The notes: generated by a model from the letters alone, not told the origin. Shown: positions 7,687-16,858, numbered from the stretch's first letter. The stretch: 64,000 nt of DNA from Amycolatopsis camponoti (GCF_902497555.1 NZ_CABVGP010000001.1:1178001-1242000), one strand, 5' to 3'. Program-made: numbers and translations.

Positions 7687-9987
7687 AGCCGCGGCGGGGA
7701 TCGTCGGCAGGCGCAGTGCCGAAAGCGGCGCGGGGCGGCCGTACAGGTAGCCCTGCGCCGTGGTGCACCCCGCCGCGATGACCAGCGACGCCTGCTCGGC
7801 CGTCTCGATCCCCTCCGCGACCACGTCCAGCTCCAGGTCCGCGCACAGCCCGACCAGCGACCGGCACAGCGCCGCGTCCCGCTCGGGCTGGACTCCCGTC
7901 GTCAGCGCCCGGTCCAGCTTGATCAGGTCGACCGGCAGCGCGTGCAGGACCGTCAGCGAGCTGTACCCCGCGCCGAAGTCGTCCAGCGCCACCCGCACGC
8001 CCAGCTCCTGCAACCGCCGGATCGCCGCCGCTCCCGCCGCCAGGTCCGGCACCGGCACCGTCTCGGTGATCTCGACGACCAGCCGGGACGCCGGCAGCCC
8101 GTAGCGTTCCAGCGCGGATCCGACGCTCTGCTCCAGCGCCGCCGCGCCGAGGCGGCTCGCGCACACGTTCACGTGCACCGTCAGGTCCAGCCCGGCCTTG
8201 CTGATCTCCCGGCACGCGAGGTCCAGCACCAGCGCGTCCAGTTCGGCGCCGAGGCCGGCGCTTTCGGCCGAGCGGACGAACGTCTCCGGCGACACCACCG
8301 TCCCGTCGCGCGTGCTCCAGCGGGCCAGCGCCTCCACCGCCACCGGGACCTCGTCGGCCAGCCGGACGATCGGCTGGAACACCAGGCCGAAGCCTTCCGG
8401 GATACCGCCGGAAGCCCGGCGCAGGGCCGACGGGAAGTCCGGCGGGCCGTCCTGCGACGGCCGGTAGACGACGGTCGTGTCCTTGCCCAGCCGCTTGCCC
8501 GCGTACATCGACGTGTCCGCGCGGCCCAGCAGCACGTCCGACGTCACCAGCGGCTCGGCCGGGTCCGGCACCACCAGGCCCATGCTCGCGCGGACCGGGA
8601 CGAGCGTGCCGTGCACCGCGAACGGCCGCCGCAACACGCCCTGGATCCGGTCGGCGACCGCCTGCGGCGCGTCCAGCTCGCCTTCCAGGAGGATCGCGAA
8701 CTCGTCGCCGCCCAGGCGCGCGACCGTGTCGCCCGCGCGCACGCAGCTCAGCAGCCGCTGGGCGACGGCGTGCAGCAGGACGTCGCCGCCGGCGTGCCCG
8801 AACCGGTCGTTGACCTCCTTGAAGTCGTCCAGGTCGACGAAGATCAGCACGAGGGTGCGATCGGTGGACTCCACGGCCCGGTCCAGCCGGTCGGCGAACA
8901 GCGCGCGGTTGGCGAGGCCGGTCAGCGGGTCGTGGTAAGCCTGGTGGGTCAGCTGCTGCTGCCCGTCGTAGACCCGGCGCAGCAGCAACCTGTTGTCCAG
9001 CAAGGAAAGCAGCTGCCGGGCGAGCACGAGGAACACCACCAGCACGCCGACGAACACCTCGACGCCGTCCGGCCCGGCGCCCGCCAGCAGCTGCGCCGTG
9101 ATCAGCAGCGCCACCGCCGTCACCGGGACGTACGGCAGGGCCAGCTGCCACCAGTCGACCCCGCCCGGCGAGCCGGCCTCGTCGCGCCGCCGCTGGCCGG
9201 GCGTCACCAGCAGGGCGAAGGCGATGAACAGCGGCCCGAGCACGAACCCGCCGTCCGACCACGGCTTCATGCTTTCCGCGCCGATGCTGACCAGGTAGGC
9301 GAACACGCTGTCGGACGCGGCCAGCGCGACGATCCCGACCGCGGCCAGCAGCAGGTTCGTGCGGTAGGGCCGGTCCACCCGGTCGAACACGACCAGCAGC
9401 ACGGCGACGACCACGATCACCAGGTCCGACAACGGGTAGGAGATGGCGACGGCCCAGGTCAGCTTGTCCGGTGCGGTGGCCCGCACCAGCTGCCCGAGCG
9501 CCGCGGTCCAGGTGAGGATGAACAGCGAGCCGGTGACGATCAGGCCGTCGAGCACCACCGCGACGCCGAAGTGCGCCGTCCACTGGGCGGGCTGGAAGCG
9601 TTCGCGGTCCGGCCGGATCCGCGCCCGCGCCAGGACGAACAGGGCGGCGAGCGCGAACACCGGGAAGCTCAGGTAGCCGACGTCGGCCAGCGACGGCGAC
9701 GGCAGCCCGCGCCCGTCGACCAGCTGGTACCACGACCAGACGCACTGGCCGAGCGACCAGCCGGCCATGCCGACCGCGACGAGCACGCGCCACCAGCGCT
9801 GGTGCCCGCGGACGCGGCGCGCGACCAGGGCGCCGCAGACGACCGCCGCGACCCCGGCGCTCAGCTGCATGGCGTCGTCGATCCACAAGGCGAAGGTGTC
9901 GCCCCAGAACGCGAAGCCGTTGACCACGACCAGGGCCACCGTGAGGAAGACGAGCAGGGCCGCGACTGGGTACCGCCGCACTGTCAT
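7675..9987 (-). CDS. Membrane GGDEF-EAL cyclic-di-GMP enzyme
   Basis: A 770-residue protein with about nine hydrophobic segments in residues 8-330, a GGDEF domain (GGDEF at 426-430) and a C-terminal EAL domain (about 515-765). The product-inhibition I-site RAGD lies at 417-420, the proper five residues before GGDEF, so the cyclase half looks active and feedback controlled. The EAL half keeps EAL, N in VHVN, EITET, DDFGAG, KLDR and QGYLYG, consistent with phosphodiesterase activity. A bifunctional, membrane-sensing c-di-GMP regulator is inferred; c-di-GMP governs development in related actinomycetes. The stop codon lies inside the dispersed palindrome. Confidence 0.93.
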   Translation of the reverse strand: MTVRRYPVAALLVFLTVALVVVNGFAFWGDTFALWIDDAMQLSAGVAAVVCGALVARRVRGHQRWWRVLVAVGMAGWSLGQCVWSWYQLVDGRGLPSPSLADVGYLSFPVFALAALFVLARARIRPDRERFQPAQWTAHFGVAVVLDGLIVTGSLFILTWTAALGQLVRATAPDKLTWAVAISYPLSDLVIVVVAVLLVVFDRVDRPYRTNLLLAAVGIVALAASDSVFAYLVSIGAESMKPWSDGGFVLGPLFIAFALLVTPGQRRRDEAGSPGGVDWWQLALPYVPVTAVALLITAQLLAGAGPDGVEVFVGVLVVFLVLARQLLSLLDNRLLLRRVYDGQQQLTHQAYHDPLTGLANRALFADRLDRAVESTDRTLVLIFVDLDDFKEVNDRFGHAGGDVLLHAVAQRLLSCVRAGDTVARLGGDEFAILLEGELDAPQAVADRIQGVLRRPFAVHGTLVPVRASMGLVVPDPAEPLVTSDVLLGRADTSMYAGKRLGKDTTVVYRPSQDGPPDFPSALRRASGGIPEGFGLVFQPIVRLADEVPVAVEALARWSTRDGTVVSPETFVRSAESAGLGAELDALVLDLACREISKAGLDLTVHVNVCASRLGAAALEQSVGSALERYGLPASRLVVEITETVPVPDLAAGAAAIRRLQELGVRVALDDFGAGYSSLTVLHALPVDLIKLDRALTTGVQPERDAALCRSLVGLCADLELDVVAEGIETAEQASLVIAAGCTTAQGYLYGRPAPLSALRLPTIPAAAGRE

Positions 9988-10084
9988 GGCACCTCACGTG
10001 GGTCACCCACCGGTCGGACCGGCAAACACTACACCGCGCGCACGGCGGTACCGGCTCACCGCACCGGTGGCCGGTACCGCCTCA

Positions 10085-10168
10085 TCAGGCGATGTCACGG
10101 CGGTGCAGCAGCCAGCTCGCGGGGCGGCGGACCTGCTTGGTCAGCTCGGCCCGGATGCCACGCAGCAT
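10085..10168 (-). pseudogene. Truncated N-terminus of an ABC-2 type permease
   Basis: A 27-residue frame from ATG 10168, behind a strong ribosome site (GGAGGGACC), reads MLRGIRAELTKQVRRPASWL and then ends. The pattern RAEL.K..RRPASWLL is how many actinomycete ABC-2 export permeases begin, just before their first membrane helix, which is missing here. It is most likely a gene stump left by a deletion that also truncated the adjacent sigma-factor remnant. It could be a genuine tiny peptide gene instead. Confidence 0.4.
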
Positions 10169-10197
10169 GATCGGTCCCTCCGGTCAGGGTTCCGGCG

Positions 10198-10323
10198 ATG
10201 ACGCTGGCCGAGCGGACGGTGAACGGCCGCCCCGGGCTGGTGGCGGAGCGCGGCGGCGTGATCAGGCGGATCCGGGCGGTGCGGAACCCGGAGAAGCTTC
10301 GGCCCCGGCAAGCGGCTCAGCGG
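10198..10323 (+). pseudogene. Remnant of the C-terminus of an ECF41/SigJ-like sigma factor
   Basis: About 41 codons read TVNGRPGLVAERGGVIRRIR followed by AVRNPEKLRPRQ. ECF41/SigJ-type sigma factors with a SnoaL-like tail end with VNGRPGLV...G.I..I..VRNP.KLR, so this looks like that tail with the intervening beta strands deleted. The sigma domains are absent. It runs directly into the 3' end of the minus-strand SDR gene. Together with the neighbouring permease stump it marks a deletion scar. Confidence 0.5.
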
Positions 10324-11037
10324 TCACGGACCCAGGTCGCCGTCGACCGGCAGGCCGGCGCCGGTGACGAAGCGGGCGGCGTCGGAGGCGAGGAACACGA
10401 CGGCGCCGGCCAGGTCGGTGACCTCGCCGAGGGCGGGCCGCGGGCCCGTTCCGGTGGGTCCCGGCCCGGGGTAGAGGCAGTTGACGCGCACGTCGTAGCC
10501 GAGCTTCCCGGCTTCCATGGCGGCCACCCGGGTCAGCCGGTCGACCGCGGACTTCGTCGCGGAGTAGCCGGCGCCGCCGACGGTCGCGTCGACCGACGCG
10601 ACGGTGACGACCGCGCCGCCCTTCCCGGCCGGGCCGCCCGGGCGCATCGCGCGGAACGCGTGCTTGACGGCGAGCGCGGTGCCGAGGACGTTGACGTCGA
10701 GCATCCGCCGGAGGCCGGCCGGGTCGAGGTCGGCGATCAGGCCGGAGATCTCGACGCCGGCGTTGGCGACCACGATGTCCAGGCCGCCGAGTTCGGCGAT
10801 GGTTTCGCCGACGGCCCGCTCCCAGCTCGCGTCGTCGGTGACGTCGAGCCGGACGAAGACAGCGGCGGCGCCGGTCTGCTTGAGCGCGTCCGCCGTCGCG
10901 CGGCCCTGGTCCTCCCGGACATCGGCGATCACCACCGCGGCCCCGGCTTCGGCCAGCGCCGCGGCCATTTCGGCGCCGAGACCCCCGGCGCCGCCGGTGA
11001 CCAGCGCCGCGCGCCCGGACAGGTCGTGCCGCCCCAT
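10324..11037 (-). CDS. Short-chain dehydrogenase/reductase (SDR)
   Basis: A 237-residue classical SDR. The Rossmann motif TGGAGGLG is at about residues 14-21, NAGVE is at about 88-92, and the catalytic YSATK is at about 148-152 with a preceding Ser/Thr-containing segment. ATG 11037 is chosen because AGGAGG lies eight bases upstream; ATG 11043 overlaps that site. NAD(P)-dependent alcohol/ketone interconversion is expected; the substrate is unknown. It is divergent from a TetR gene, which probably controls it. Confidence 0.88.
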   Translation of the reverse strand: MGRHDLSGRAALVTGGAGGLGAEMAAALAEAGAAVVIADVREDQGRATADALKQTGAAAVFVRLDVTDDASWERAVGETIAELGGLDIVVANAGVEISGLIADLDPAGLRRMLDVNVLGTALAVKHAFRAMRPGGPAGKGGAVVTVASVDATVGGAGYSATKSAVDRLTRVAAMEAGKLGYDVRVNCLYPGPGPTGTGPRPALGEVTDLAGAVVFLASDAARFVTGAGLPVDGDLGP

Positions 11038-11094
11038 CGACATCTCCTCCTCGAGCCGGTCGGCGCCCAGCATCACCGGGGTCTGGACGGTCGT

Positions 11095-11107
11095 CAAGAG
11101 TATCTTG
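11095..11107. promoter_or_regulatory. Possible TetR operator in the SDR/TetR intergenic region
   Basis: CAAGA-GTA-TCTTG is a 13-base dyad centred in the 139-base divergent gap. A further CAAG half (GTCAAG) occurs at about 11116-11121 and again near 11131. Binding by the adjacent TetR protein is an inference from position only. Confidence 0.35.
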
Positions 11108-11176
11108 GACACTCGTCAAGGAAAAGCTGGTCAAGTGCTCGATATGCTGGACCCGGCAACCACGACGTGACGGACG

Positions 11177-11815
11177 GTGCAGGTGACAGAGGCGAAGGAG
11201 CGGACCCGGGACCGGATCTCGCGCCGCGGGGTGGACAAGTTCGCCGACCGGCGGGCCCAGCTCGCCGAGTCGGCGCTGCGGACGCTGGCCGAGCTCGGCT
11301 ACGCGCGCACCAGCCTGCGGGAGATCGCGCAGAACTCGGCGTTCTCGCACGGCGTGCTGCACTACTACTTCGCCGACAAGGTCGACTTGCTGACCCACTG
11401 CGTGCGGCAGTTCGAGGAAGTGTGCGTCACCCGGTACGACGAGCTCGTCGCCCGCGCGCGGACGGCGGCCGAGCTGGAGCGCGACTTCGCGGCGGCGATG
11501 GCCGCGACGCTGCGCGCGGACGCCAAGATGCACCGGCTCTGGTACGACCTGCGCAACCAGAGCCTGTTCGAGGAGTCCTTCCGCGCCGACGTGCTCGAGA
11601 TCGACCGGCGCCGCGAGGAGATGATCCACCACGTCGTCGCGCGCTACGCCGAGCTGGCCGCCGTGCCGGTCGTCGTGCCGCAGGCCGTCGCGTACGCGGT
11701 GCTCGACGGCCTCTTCCAGCAGGCGCTGCTCCGGCACCTGGCCGGCGAAGAGGAAGCCGCGGCCGAGCTCGAACGGGCCGTCCCCTCGGTGCTGACGCGC
11801 ATCGTGGCGGCCTGA
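11177..11815 (+). CDS. TetR family transcriptional regulator
   Basis: A 212-residue regulator with an N-terminal helix-turn-helix (residues about 27-75: LAESALRTLAELGYARTSLR followed by the recognition helix SHGVLHYYFADKVDLL). The C-terminal all-helical ligand domain contains MHRLWYDLRNQSLFEE. GTG 11177 is the assigned start; GTG 11183 is an alternative. It is divergent from the SDR gene and is its probable repressor. The ligand is unknown. Confidence 0.87.
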   Translation: MQVTEAKERTRDRISRRGVDKFADRRAQLAESALRTLAELGYARTSLREIAQNSAFSHGVLHYYFADKVDLLTHCVRQFEEVCVTRYDELVARARTAAELERDFAAAMAATLRADAKMHRLWYDLRNQSLFEESFRADVLEIDRRREEMIHHVVARYAELAAVPVVVPQAVAYAVLDGLFQQALLRHLAGEEEAAAELERAVPSVLTRIVAA

Positions 11816-12071
11816 CTCCCGTCCCGTTCCACTGCCCGCATTCGACTACTTCGACACCTCGTGCGCGAGGGTGGTGCGGCTCTTCGTTATCCGTTGCGGA
11901 ATCGGTGCGGCCACCAAGAATGCGGCCGCCGGGAAGAGGTTTCCCGTTTCGCGTGACGACAGGTCCGGAAACCGCGGGATAACGATCCGTTTGCCGCCGC
12001 ATGATCGACTGGACAGCGGCGTCAGGGCTGACGAATATTGATGCCCGTGCGGGAACGGCGAGGGAGGAACG

Positions 12072-13031
12072 GTGGACCTCAGTGCGGCGGACGTGGTCGG
12101 CGAGCTGAAGGTCTTGCGCAAAGGGAGGGGAATTTTCACCACACCGCTCGCGGATCGCGTCGGACCCGCTTTGCGCGCCACATGTGGCATTTTGGAAGAT
12201 GACGACTCCGTGGAGGTGCGGCGTAAACTCACGGACCGATTGCGCCCGCTCGTCGAGTCGTTGCCGGATGATCTGAAGATCGCGCTGCGGGCCGCGTTCG
12301 CATTGGACGAGCGCGCGCGGAAGCCGTTCTACCAGGAACGGGTGCACTGGGCGGCGATCACGCTCGACCGCGACGACCGGACCGTGCGACGGCGGATCGA
12401 CGAAGGAATCGAGCAGGTCGCCGCAATGGCCGTGGCGGCCGGTCCGCCGGATCTCCGGCCGGGCTATCCGAGCCGGAGTTGGCACACCGAAGAACTGCGC
12501 GTCACGCTCGCACTCGACCAGCCGGTGGCCGAGGCGTTCGAATTCCGCCGGGTGGTGGCGGACGCGGACGAAATCGCCGAGCTGGACCTGGCACTGACGC
12601 TGACCGCGGCCGGTGAATCCGGCGATTCGGTGCACGAGTCCGATCTCGTCGTCGATGTGTTCCACGGCGGAGTGCTCGCCGGCCGCGCGATGGAGTCGAG
12701 TGACCGGATCGGGCTGTCGTTGCGGTTGCCGGGGCCGCTGCGACGCGGTCAACGTCATGACGTCGGACTGCGATTCCGGGCGAACATGCGGGAACCGCAT
12801 TACATCTGCGTGCCGCGGCACCCGTGCGATCTGTTCGACCTGCACGTCCGGTTCGGCGACCGGGTGCCGGACCGGATCGTGCTGCTGGAGAAGGCGTTCC
12901 AGAACGACACGCGCTCACCGCGCGGCGCGGTGCTGGAGACCGACGACGCGGGCGAGGTGCACGTCCGGTTCCGCCACCTCGCGCCCGGCTTCGCGTACGG
13001 GATCCGCTGGCAGCCGGCCGGCGCCGGGTGA
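12072..13031 (+). CDS. Unrecognised two-part protein (helical N-domain, beta-rich C-domain)
   Basis: A 319-residue cytoplasmic protein from GTG 12072, behind AGGGAGG. Residues 1-125 are helical: a basic stretch LKVLRKGRG, LRPLVESLPDDLKIALRAAF and ITLDRDDRTVRRRIDEGIEQ, which resembles a recurring actinobacterial module that looks like a small helix-turn-helix adaptor. Residues 140-319 are beta-rich with alternating hydrophobics and no catalytic signature I recognise. Codon choice in the first 60 codons is less GC-biased than in neighbours. It is convergent, with only three bases between, with the STAND ATPase, hinting at a linked role. Function unknown. Confidence 0.72.
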   Translation: MDLSAADVVGELKVLRKGRGIFTTPLADRVGPALRATCGILEDDDSVEVRRKLTDRLRPLVESLPDDLKIALRAAFALDERARKPFYQERVHWAAITLDRDDRTVRRRIDEGIEQVAAMAVAAGPPDLRPGYPSRSWHTEELRVTLALDQPVAEAFEFRRVVADADEIAELDLALTLTAAGESGDSVHESDLVVDVFHGGVLAGRAMESSDRIGLSLRLPGPLRRGQRHDVGLRFRANMREPHYICVPRHPCDLFDLHVRFGDRVPDRIVLLEKAFQNDTRSPRGAVLETDDAGEVHVRFRHLAPGFAYGIRWQPAGAG

Positions 13032-13034
13032 GCG

Positions 13035-15542
13035 TCAGTCCCGGGGCCAGATCAGGAGTTCGAGGGCGTGGAGCGCGGACACGAAAGGCTCGGGCAGCCG
13101 CACGACCTGCTTGGCGGCCCGGGCCTTGGCGGCCAGCCCGGGGCTGACCCCGGGCGCGGTTTCGGCATCGCGGGCGGCATCGTCGACGAGCCCGGTGGCG
13201 CGCCCGAGCGGGCCGCGGCCGCCGAGGGCGAGCGCGAGCCCGAGGTCGAGGCGGGTCTCGAGGGTCTCCGGGTGGGTCCGGCCCAGCATCCGGAGCTGCG
13301 GTTCCCGGATGGTCTCGAGCAGCTCGGCCTGACGGTCGAATGCGCGCAGCCGGGCGTGCGCGAGCCCCATGGCGTGGCGGACCCGGTGGTGCAGCCGGTG
13401 TTCGTCACCGAGAACCCGGCGGACGGTCCGCTCGGTCTCGGCGAGGGCGGCCAGCGCTTCTCGCGGATGCCCTCGCGCCAGCAGCGCCCGACCGGCGTGG
13501 ACGGACGCGGTCAGGGTGCGGGCACTCTCGACGCCGTACCGGTGGGCGTAGTCCTTCTCGAGGTCGGCAGCGTCGTGGTGCACGAGGTCGGCGTCGGCTT
13601 GGATCAGCTCGGCGTCCGGGCAGTCTTCGATCCCGGCGGCGACGTCCCGTGCTCGCTGATGCTGCCCGTCCTGGAAGAGGTTCCAGGCGTATTCGAGGGT
13701 CAGCGCGTCGCTGGCGGAGCCGCTCAGCGCGGGTTCGAGGAGGGCGATGGCTTCCCGGGGGCGGCCGCGGAGACGACGGGCTTTCGCGGCCCGGCACCGT
13801 TCTTCGCCGGAGGTGGGGCGGTGGGTGGCCCAGAAGGTCCGGTCGGCTTCGGCGTAGTCGCCTTGGCCGTCCAGGGCTTGGGCGGCGATCACGGCGGCTT
13901 CGGGGGAGCCGAGGGCTTGCCGGGCGTGACCGAGGGCTTCGGCATCGAGCCCACAGGCGAGTTCGACCCGGGCCGCGGCGGCGAAGTCCGCGGAGGTCGC
14001 TTCGCCGGTCGAGAGGATGGCGGCGTGGATTTCACCGGCGGCGGCGGGATCGCCGTGGGCCTCGTGAGCGGCCGCGAGGGGACGTAGGAGGGCGACCCGG
14101 TGGGTGGGGCAGCGGTCGGCGAGCGCGCGGGCGTGGTGAAGCAGGAGGTGACGCCGGGCCGCGGTGTCGTGGGCGGACGGCGGGAGGTCTCCGGTTGGCG
14201 GCCGGGGTGGGCTCGAGACCTCTGTGCGGCCGATCCCTACGACAGCCGACGGGTCTTCGGCCGCGCCCGCGCGGTCGGGTGAGGCGCCACTGGCCGGTTC
14301 GTGATGCAGGGCGTCTGCCGCCCGGTTCTGCGCCGGCGAACCTTCGCCCACGCGACCGGGCGAGGCACCGTCACCCAGTTCGGAGAGCACCCCTTCCCCC
14401 GTCTGCTCCCCGAACCCACCGCCGGTCAGTGCGCCCAGCACCGCCTCCGCCACCCGCTCCGCCGCCGGCTCTCCGAACTCGCCGCCGGCCACCTCCACCG
14501 CGAGGCCCTGCAACCGCAGACCCTCGCCCGTCAAAGTCGCGAACCCCAGCGACACCAACTCCTGCACCGCCGCCTCGAACCCGGTGTCGTCCGAAGCCGC
14601 CCGCGCCACCGCGAGCGGGATCGGTGCCGGAGCCAGCACCGTGCCCAGCCGCAGCAGCTCGCGTGCCGGGTGGCTCATCCGGACCAGCACCTCCCGGATC
14701 GCGTGCGGCGCCGTGTCCGGCTGGGCACCGGCCCGGTGCCTCGCCGTGGCCCGCAGCGTCATCGGATGGCCGTCGCAGCGGGCCACGAAACTCGCGTCCG
14801 GCAGCCCGAGCAGCCGCAACCCCTCCTCGAGCGCCAAGCCCGGCACCTCCACCGTCGCCCCCGGCCAGCGGGCGGCTCGGCTCGTCAGCAGCGTGCGGAC
14901 CCGGTCCGACGGCAGCACCACCCCGTTCAGCACGCCCGGTGGCAGCCCGGCCGGGACGTCGTCGACCAGCAGCAGCACCCGCTCGCCCGCCGCGTCGACG
15001 CGGCTCGCGAGCCGCATGCGCAACCGGGCCAGGGCGAGCCCGGACGTGCCCGCCGCCGTCGCGAGGGCCAGGTGGAACTGGGGGAGGAAGTCGTCCGGGT
15101 CGAGGTGGCCGAACGGGCCCGTCCGCCACACCCGGCCGGCCAGGCACGCGTACTGCTCGGCCACCGTCGTCTTGCCGATGCCCGCCGGCCCGCGGACCAG
15201 GACCGCCCGCCGGGCGACGAGCTCGGCGTGGATGGTCCGCAGCAAAGGGAAACCGGGATTTCCGAAAGCGGCGGCACGCACCCGTTCGACGAGCTCCGGG
15301 AGCGATTCTTCCGGGCGGATCGCCAGCACTTTCTCGGTGCCCAGACCGGGCGGAAGATCGGCGAGCAGAACGCGCGAGGCCGCCAGTTCTGCCGCGCCGA
15401 CTTCGAAATCGTCGAACGGATTACCCCGGAAAACGCGCAGCCCGCCGGCGCGCAGCGCTTTCTCCACCTGATCGGCCGCCGCGGAACACAGGAACACGTC
15501 GAACCGGGCGGCGGCCTCCACAGGGGTCCCGGTGGCGTTCAA
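13035..15542 (-). CDS. TIR-like / NB-ARC / TPR STAND ATPase
   Basis: An 835-residue protein. Residues 12-92 look like a short, diverged TIR-type domain (FDVFLCSAAADQ, GLRVFRG, SRVLLADLP). An NB-ARC-type NTPase follows with Walker A GPAGIGKTT at 118-126, Walker B VLLLVDD at 189-195 and a winged-helix region. A Gly/Ser/Pro-rich linker covers about 365-450, and helical TPR-like repeats run to the C-terminus, ending in a TPR_10-like region (HPETLETRLDLGLAL). Such signal-transduction ATPases sense a ligand through the repeats and oligomerise; related architectures act in phage defence or in actinomycete regulation. Start is uncertain: TTG 15542 or GTG 15521. Confidence 0.8.
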   Translation of the reverse strand: MNATGTPVEAAARFDVFLCSAAADQVEKALRAGGLRVFRGNPFDDFEVGAAELAASRVLLADLPPGLGTEKVLAIRPEESLPELVERVRAAAFGNPGFPLLRTIHAELVARRAVLVRGPAGIGKTTVAEQYACLAGRVWRTGPFGHLDPDDFLPQFHLALATAAGTSGLALARLRMRLASRVDAAGERVLLLVDDVPAGLPPGVLNGVVLPSDRVRTLLTSRAARWPGATVEVPGLALEEGLRLLGLPDASFVARCDGHPMTLRATARHRAGAQPDTAPHAIREVLVRMSHPARELLRLGTVLAPAPIPLAVARAASDDTGFEAAVQELVSLGFATLTGEGLRLQGLAVEVAGGEFGEPAAERVAEAVLGALTGGGFGEQTGEGVLSELGDGASPGRVGEGSPAQNRAADALHHEPASGASPDRAGAAEDPSAVVGIGRTEVSSPPRPPTGDLPPSAHDTAARRHLLLHHARALADRCPTHRVALLRPLAAAHEAHGDPAAAGEIHAAILSTGEATSADFAAAARVELACGLDAEALGHARQALGSPEAAVIAAQALDGQGDYAEADRTFWATHRPTSGEERCRAAKARRLRGRPREAIALLEPALSGSASDALTLEYAWNLFQDGQHQRARDVAAGIEDCPDAELIQADADLVHHDAADLEKDYAHRYGVESARTLTASVHAGRALLARGHPREALAALAETERTVRRVLGDEHRLHHRVRHAMGLAHARLRAFDRQAELLETIREPQLRMLGRTHPETLETRLDLGLALALGGRGPLGRATGLVDDAARDAETAPGVSPGLAAKARAAKQVVRLPEPFVSALHALELLIWPRD

Positions 15543-15893
15543 TGGGTGATCATGGCTTCGGTTCCTGACGGTCGGATCGGGTCACGCGCCAAGGATCGGA
15601 TCGGAACGCGAATTCGCTACCGGACACCCCGGAACGGCAGGATCTGTCCACTATCTGACCCGCCCGCGGGGGACGACCGCCGGGTAACCCCACTGGGCCG
15701 TTTCTGATTAACGGACAATATCTGGACAAGAACCACGCCCCTGCAACGTTGCTGGTCAGCGCCTCGATTACTCCGGTTGTCGGACCGGGAAATCGTGGGA
15801 AGCATCAGGAGAATCGTCCGAGGACCAGTGTGGTCTTCCGAGGGCGACGGGTTACCCGACAGCGGTCCGGTGGACGATGCGAGGAGGGAACCC
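15543..15893. other. 351-base divergent intergenic region
   Basis: No gene is supported here. It separates the divergent STAND ATPase and sigma-factor genes and must hold both promoters. An AT-richer patch at about 15698-15735 (TTTCTGATTAACGG and ACAATATCTGG) is the likeliest promoter zone. A frame open from 15777 extends the sigma factor upstream but lacks a ribosome site. Confidence 0.5.
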
Positions 15894-16532
15894 GTGGACA
15901 CCATGATGGCGGAGACGGCGGTCGAAGGCTACGTCGTGCTCGACGAGCTGCCGCGTCCGGACGGCAAGCTGACGAAGGAGCAGCTCGACCCGGTCGTGGC
16001 GGCGGCGCGCACCGGCGACCCGGACGCGATCCAGGCGCTGTTGCGGCTGATCAAGCCGACGGTCACGCGCTACTGCCGCGCCCGGATCGGCGGGCGCGAC
16101 CTGTCGTACCTGTCGGCCGACGACGTCGCGCAGGAGGTCTGCCTGGCCGTGCTGAAGGTGCTGCCCGGCTACCAGGACCGCGGCGGCTCGTTCCTGTATC
16201 TGGTGCGCGCCATCGCCGCGAACAAGGTCGCCGACGCGTTCCGCTCGGTGGCGCGCGACCGGTCGAAGCCCGTGTCGGAGCTGCCGGACCGGCCGCTGGG
16301 CGGCAACGAGCCGGAGAGCCACGTGCTGGACATGGACCTCGGGGCCCGGCTGGGCCGGCTGATGGCGACGCTGCCGCCGCTGCACCAGGAGATCCTGACC
16401 CTGCGGATCGTCGTCGGCCTGTCGGCGAACGAGACGGCGGACGCGCTCGGCATCTCCGCCGGCAACGTCCGCATCACGCAGTACCGCGCGCTGACGAAGC
16501 TGCGCGGGATGATCCCCGCCGGCGGTCTCTGA
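15894..16532 (+). CDS. SigD/ShbA-type ECF RNA polymerase sigma factor
   Basis: A 212-residue group IV sigma factor. Region 2 contains ADDVAQEVCLAVL (about residues 80-95) and region 4 contains LPPLHQEILTLRIVVGLSAN with SAGNVRITQYRALTKLR. The pairing of VVxxARxGDPDAIxxLL..I.P.V.RYCRAR with VGLSANETA is typical of SigD of mycobacteria and ShbA of streptomycetes, which directs transcription of the principal sigma gene. GTG 15894 is chosen for the strong GAGGAGGGA six bases upstream. No anti-sigma gene is adjacent. A diverged paralogue is at 16859-17356. Confidence 0.87.
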   Translation: MDTMMAETAVEGYVVLDELPRPDGKLTKEQLDPVVAAARTGDPDAIQALLRLIKPTVTRYCRARIGGRDLSYLSADDVAQEVCLAVLKVLPGYQDRGGSFLYLVRAIAANKVADAFRSVARDRSKPVSELPDRPLGGNEPESHVLDMDLGARLGRLMATLPPLHQEILTLRIVVGLSANETADALGISAGNVRITQYRALTKLRGMIPAGGL

Positions 16533-16535
16533 GCG

Positions 16536-16838
16536 TCACTCCAGCCATTCGGTGATGAAGTGGTCGCTCTCGTGGATGTGCACGGCCTCGTAGACGCCGG
16601 GGCCGAGCACCGCGAACTTGTGCGCGGTGCCGGCCGGGACGACCAGCACGTCCCCGGCGCCGCCGTCGCGCTCCTCGGCACCGATGGTGAACCGGGCCCG
16701 TCCCCGGATGATGACGAACGTCTCGGCGTACGGGTGCCGGTGCAGGCGCGGCCCGGAGCCGACGACGTCGCTGCTTTCGCGGATGACGGAGATCCCGGAC
16801 CCGACGTCGCGTCCTTCGAAGTTCTCGCTGTCGCTCAC
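16536..16838 (-). CDS. Small cupin-domain protein
   Basis: A 100-residue single-domain cupin from GTG 16838. Motif 1 is RLHRHPYAETFVIIRGRARF (residues 31-50), with two histidines and a glutamate as likely metal ligands, and motif 2 is DVLVVPAGTAHKF (63-75). These proteins bind a divalent metal and serve as small dioxygenases, isomerases or ligand sensors. It is convergent with the upstream sigma gene, three bases apart, and lies just downstream of the second sigma gene on the same strand, so it may be co-transcribed with it. Confidence 0.85.
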   Translation of the reverse strand: MSDSENFEGRDVGSGISVIRESSDVVGSGPRLHRHPYAETFVIIRGRARFTIGAEERDGGAGDVLVVPAGTAHKFAVLGPGVYEAVHIHESDHFITEWLE

Positions 16839-16858
16839 CCCGCCAGCGTAGCGCCGGT

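Noticed and set aside
7679-10006. Long Arg/Ala-rich frame antisense-phase to the GGDEF-EAL gene (775 codons)
   Set aside because: It is a GC-rich shadow frame of the same strand; it has no recognisable domains, while the overlapping frame encodes a full GGDEF-EAL protein.
11888-11983. Inverted CGTTATCC ... GGATAACG pair upstream of the unknown gene at 12072
   Set aside because: Arms are only eight bases and about 78 bases apart; too weak to support an operator or hairpin.
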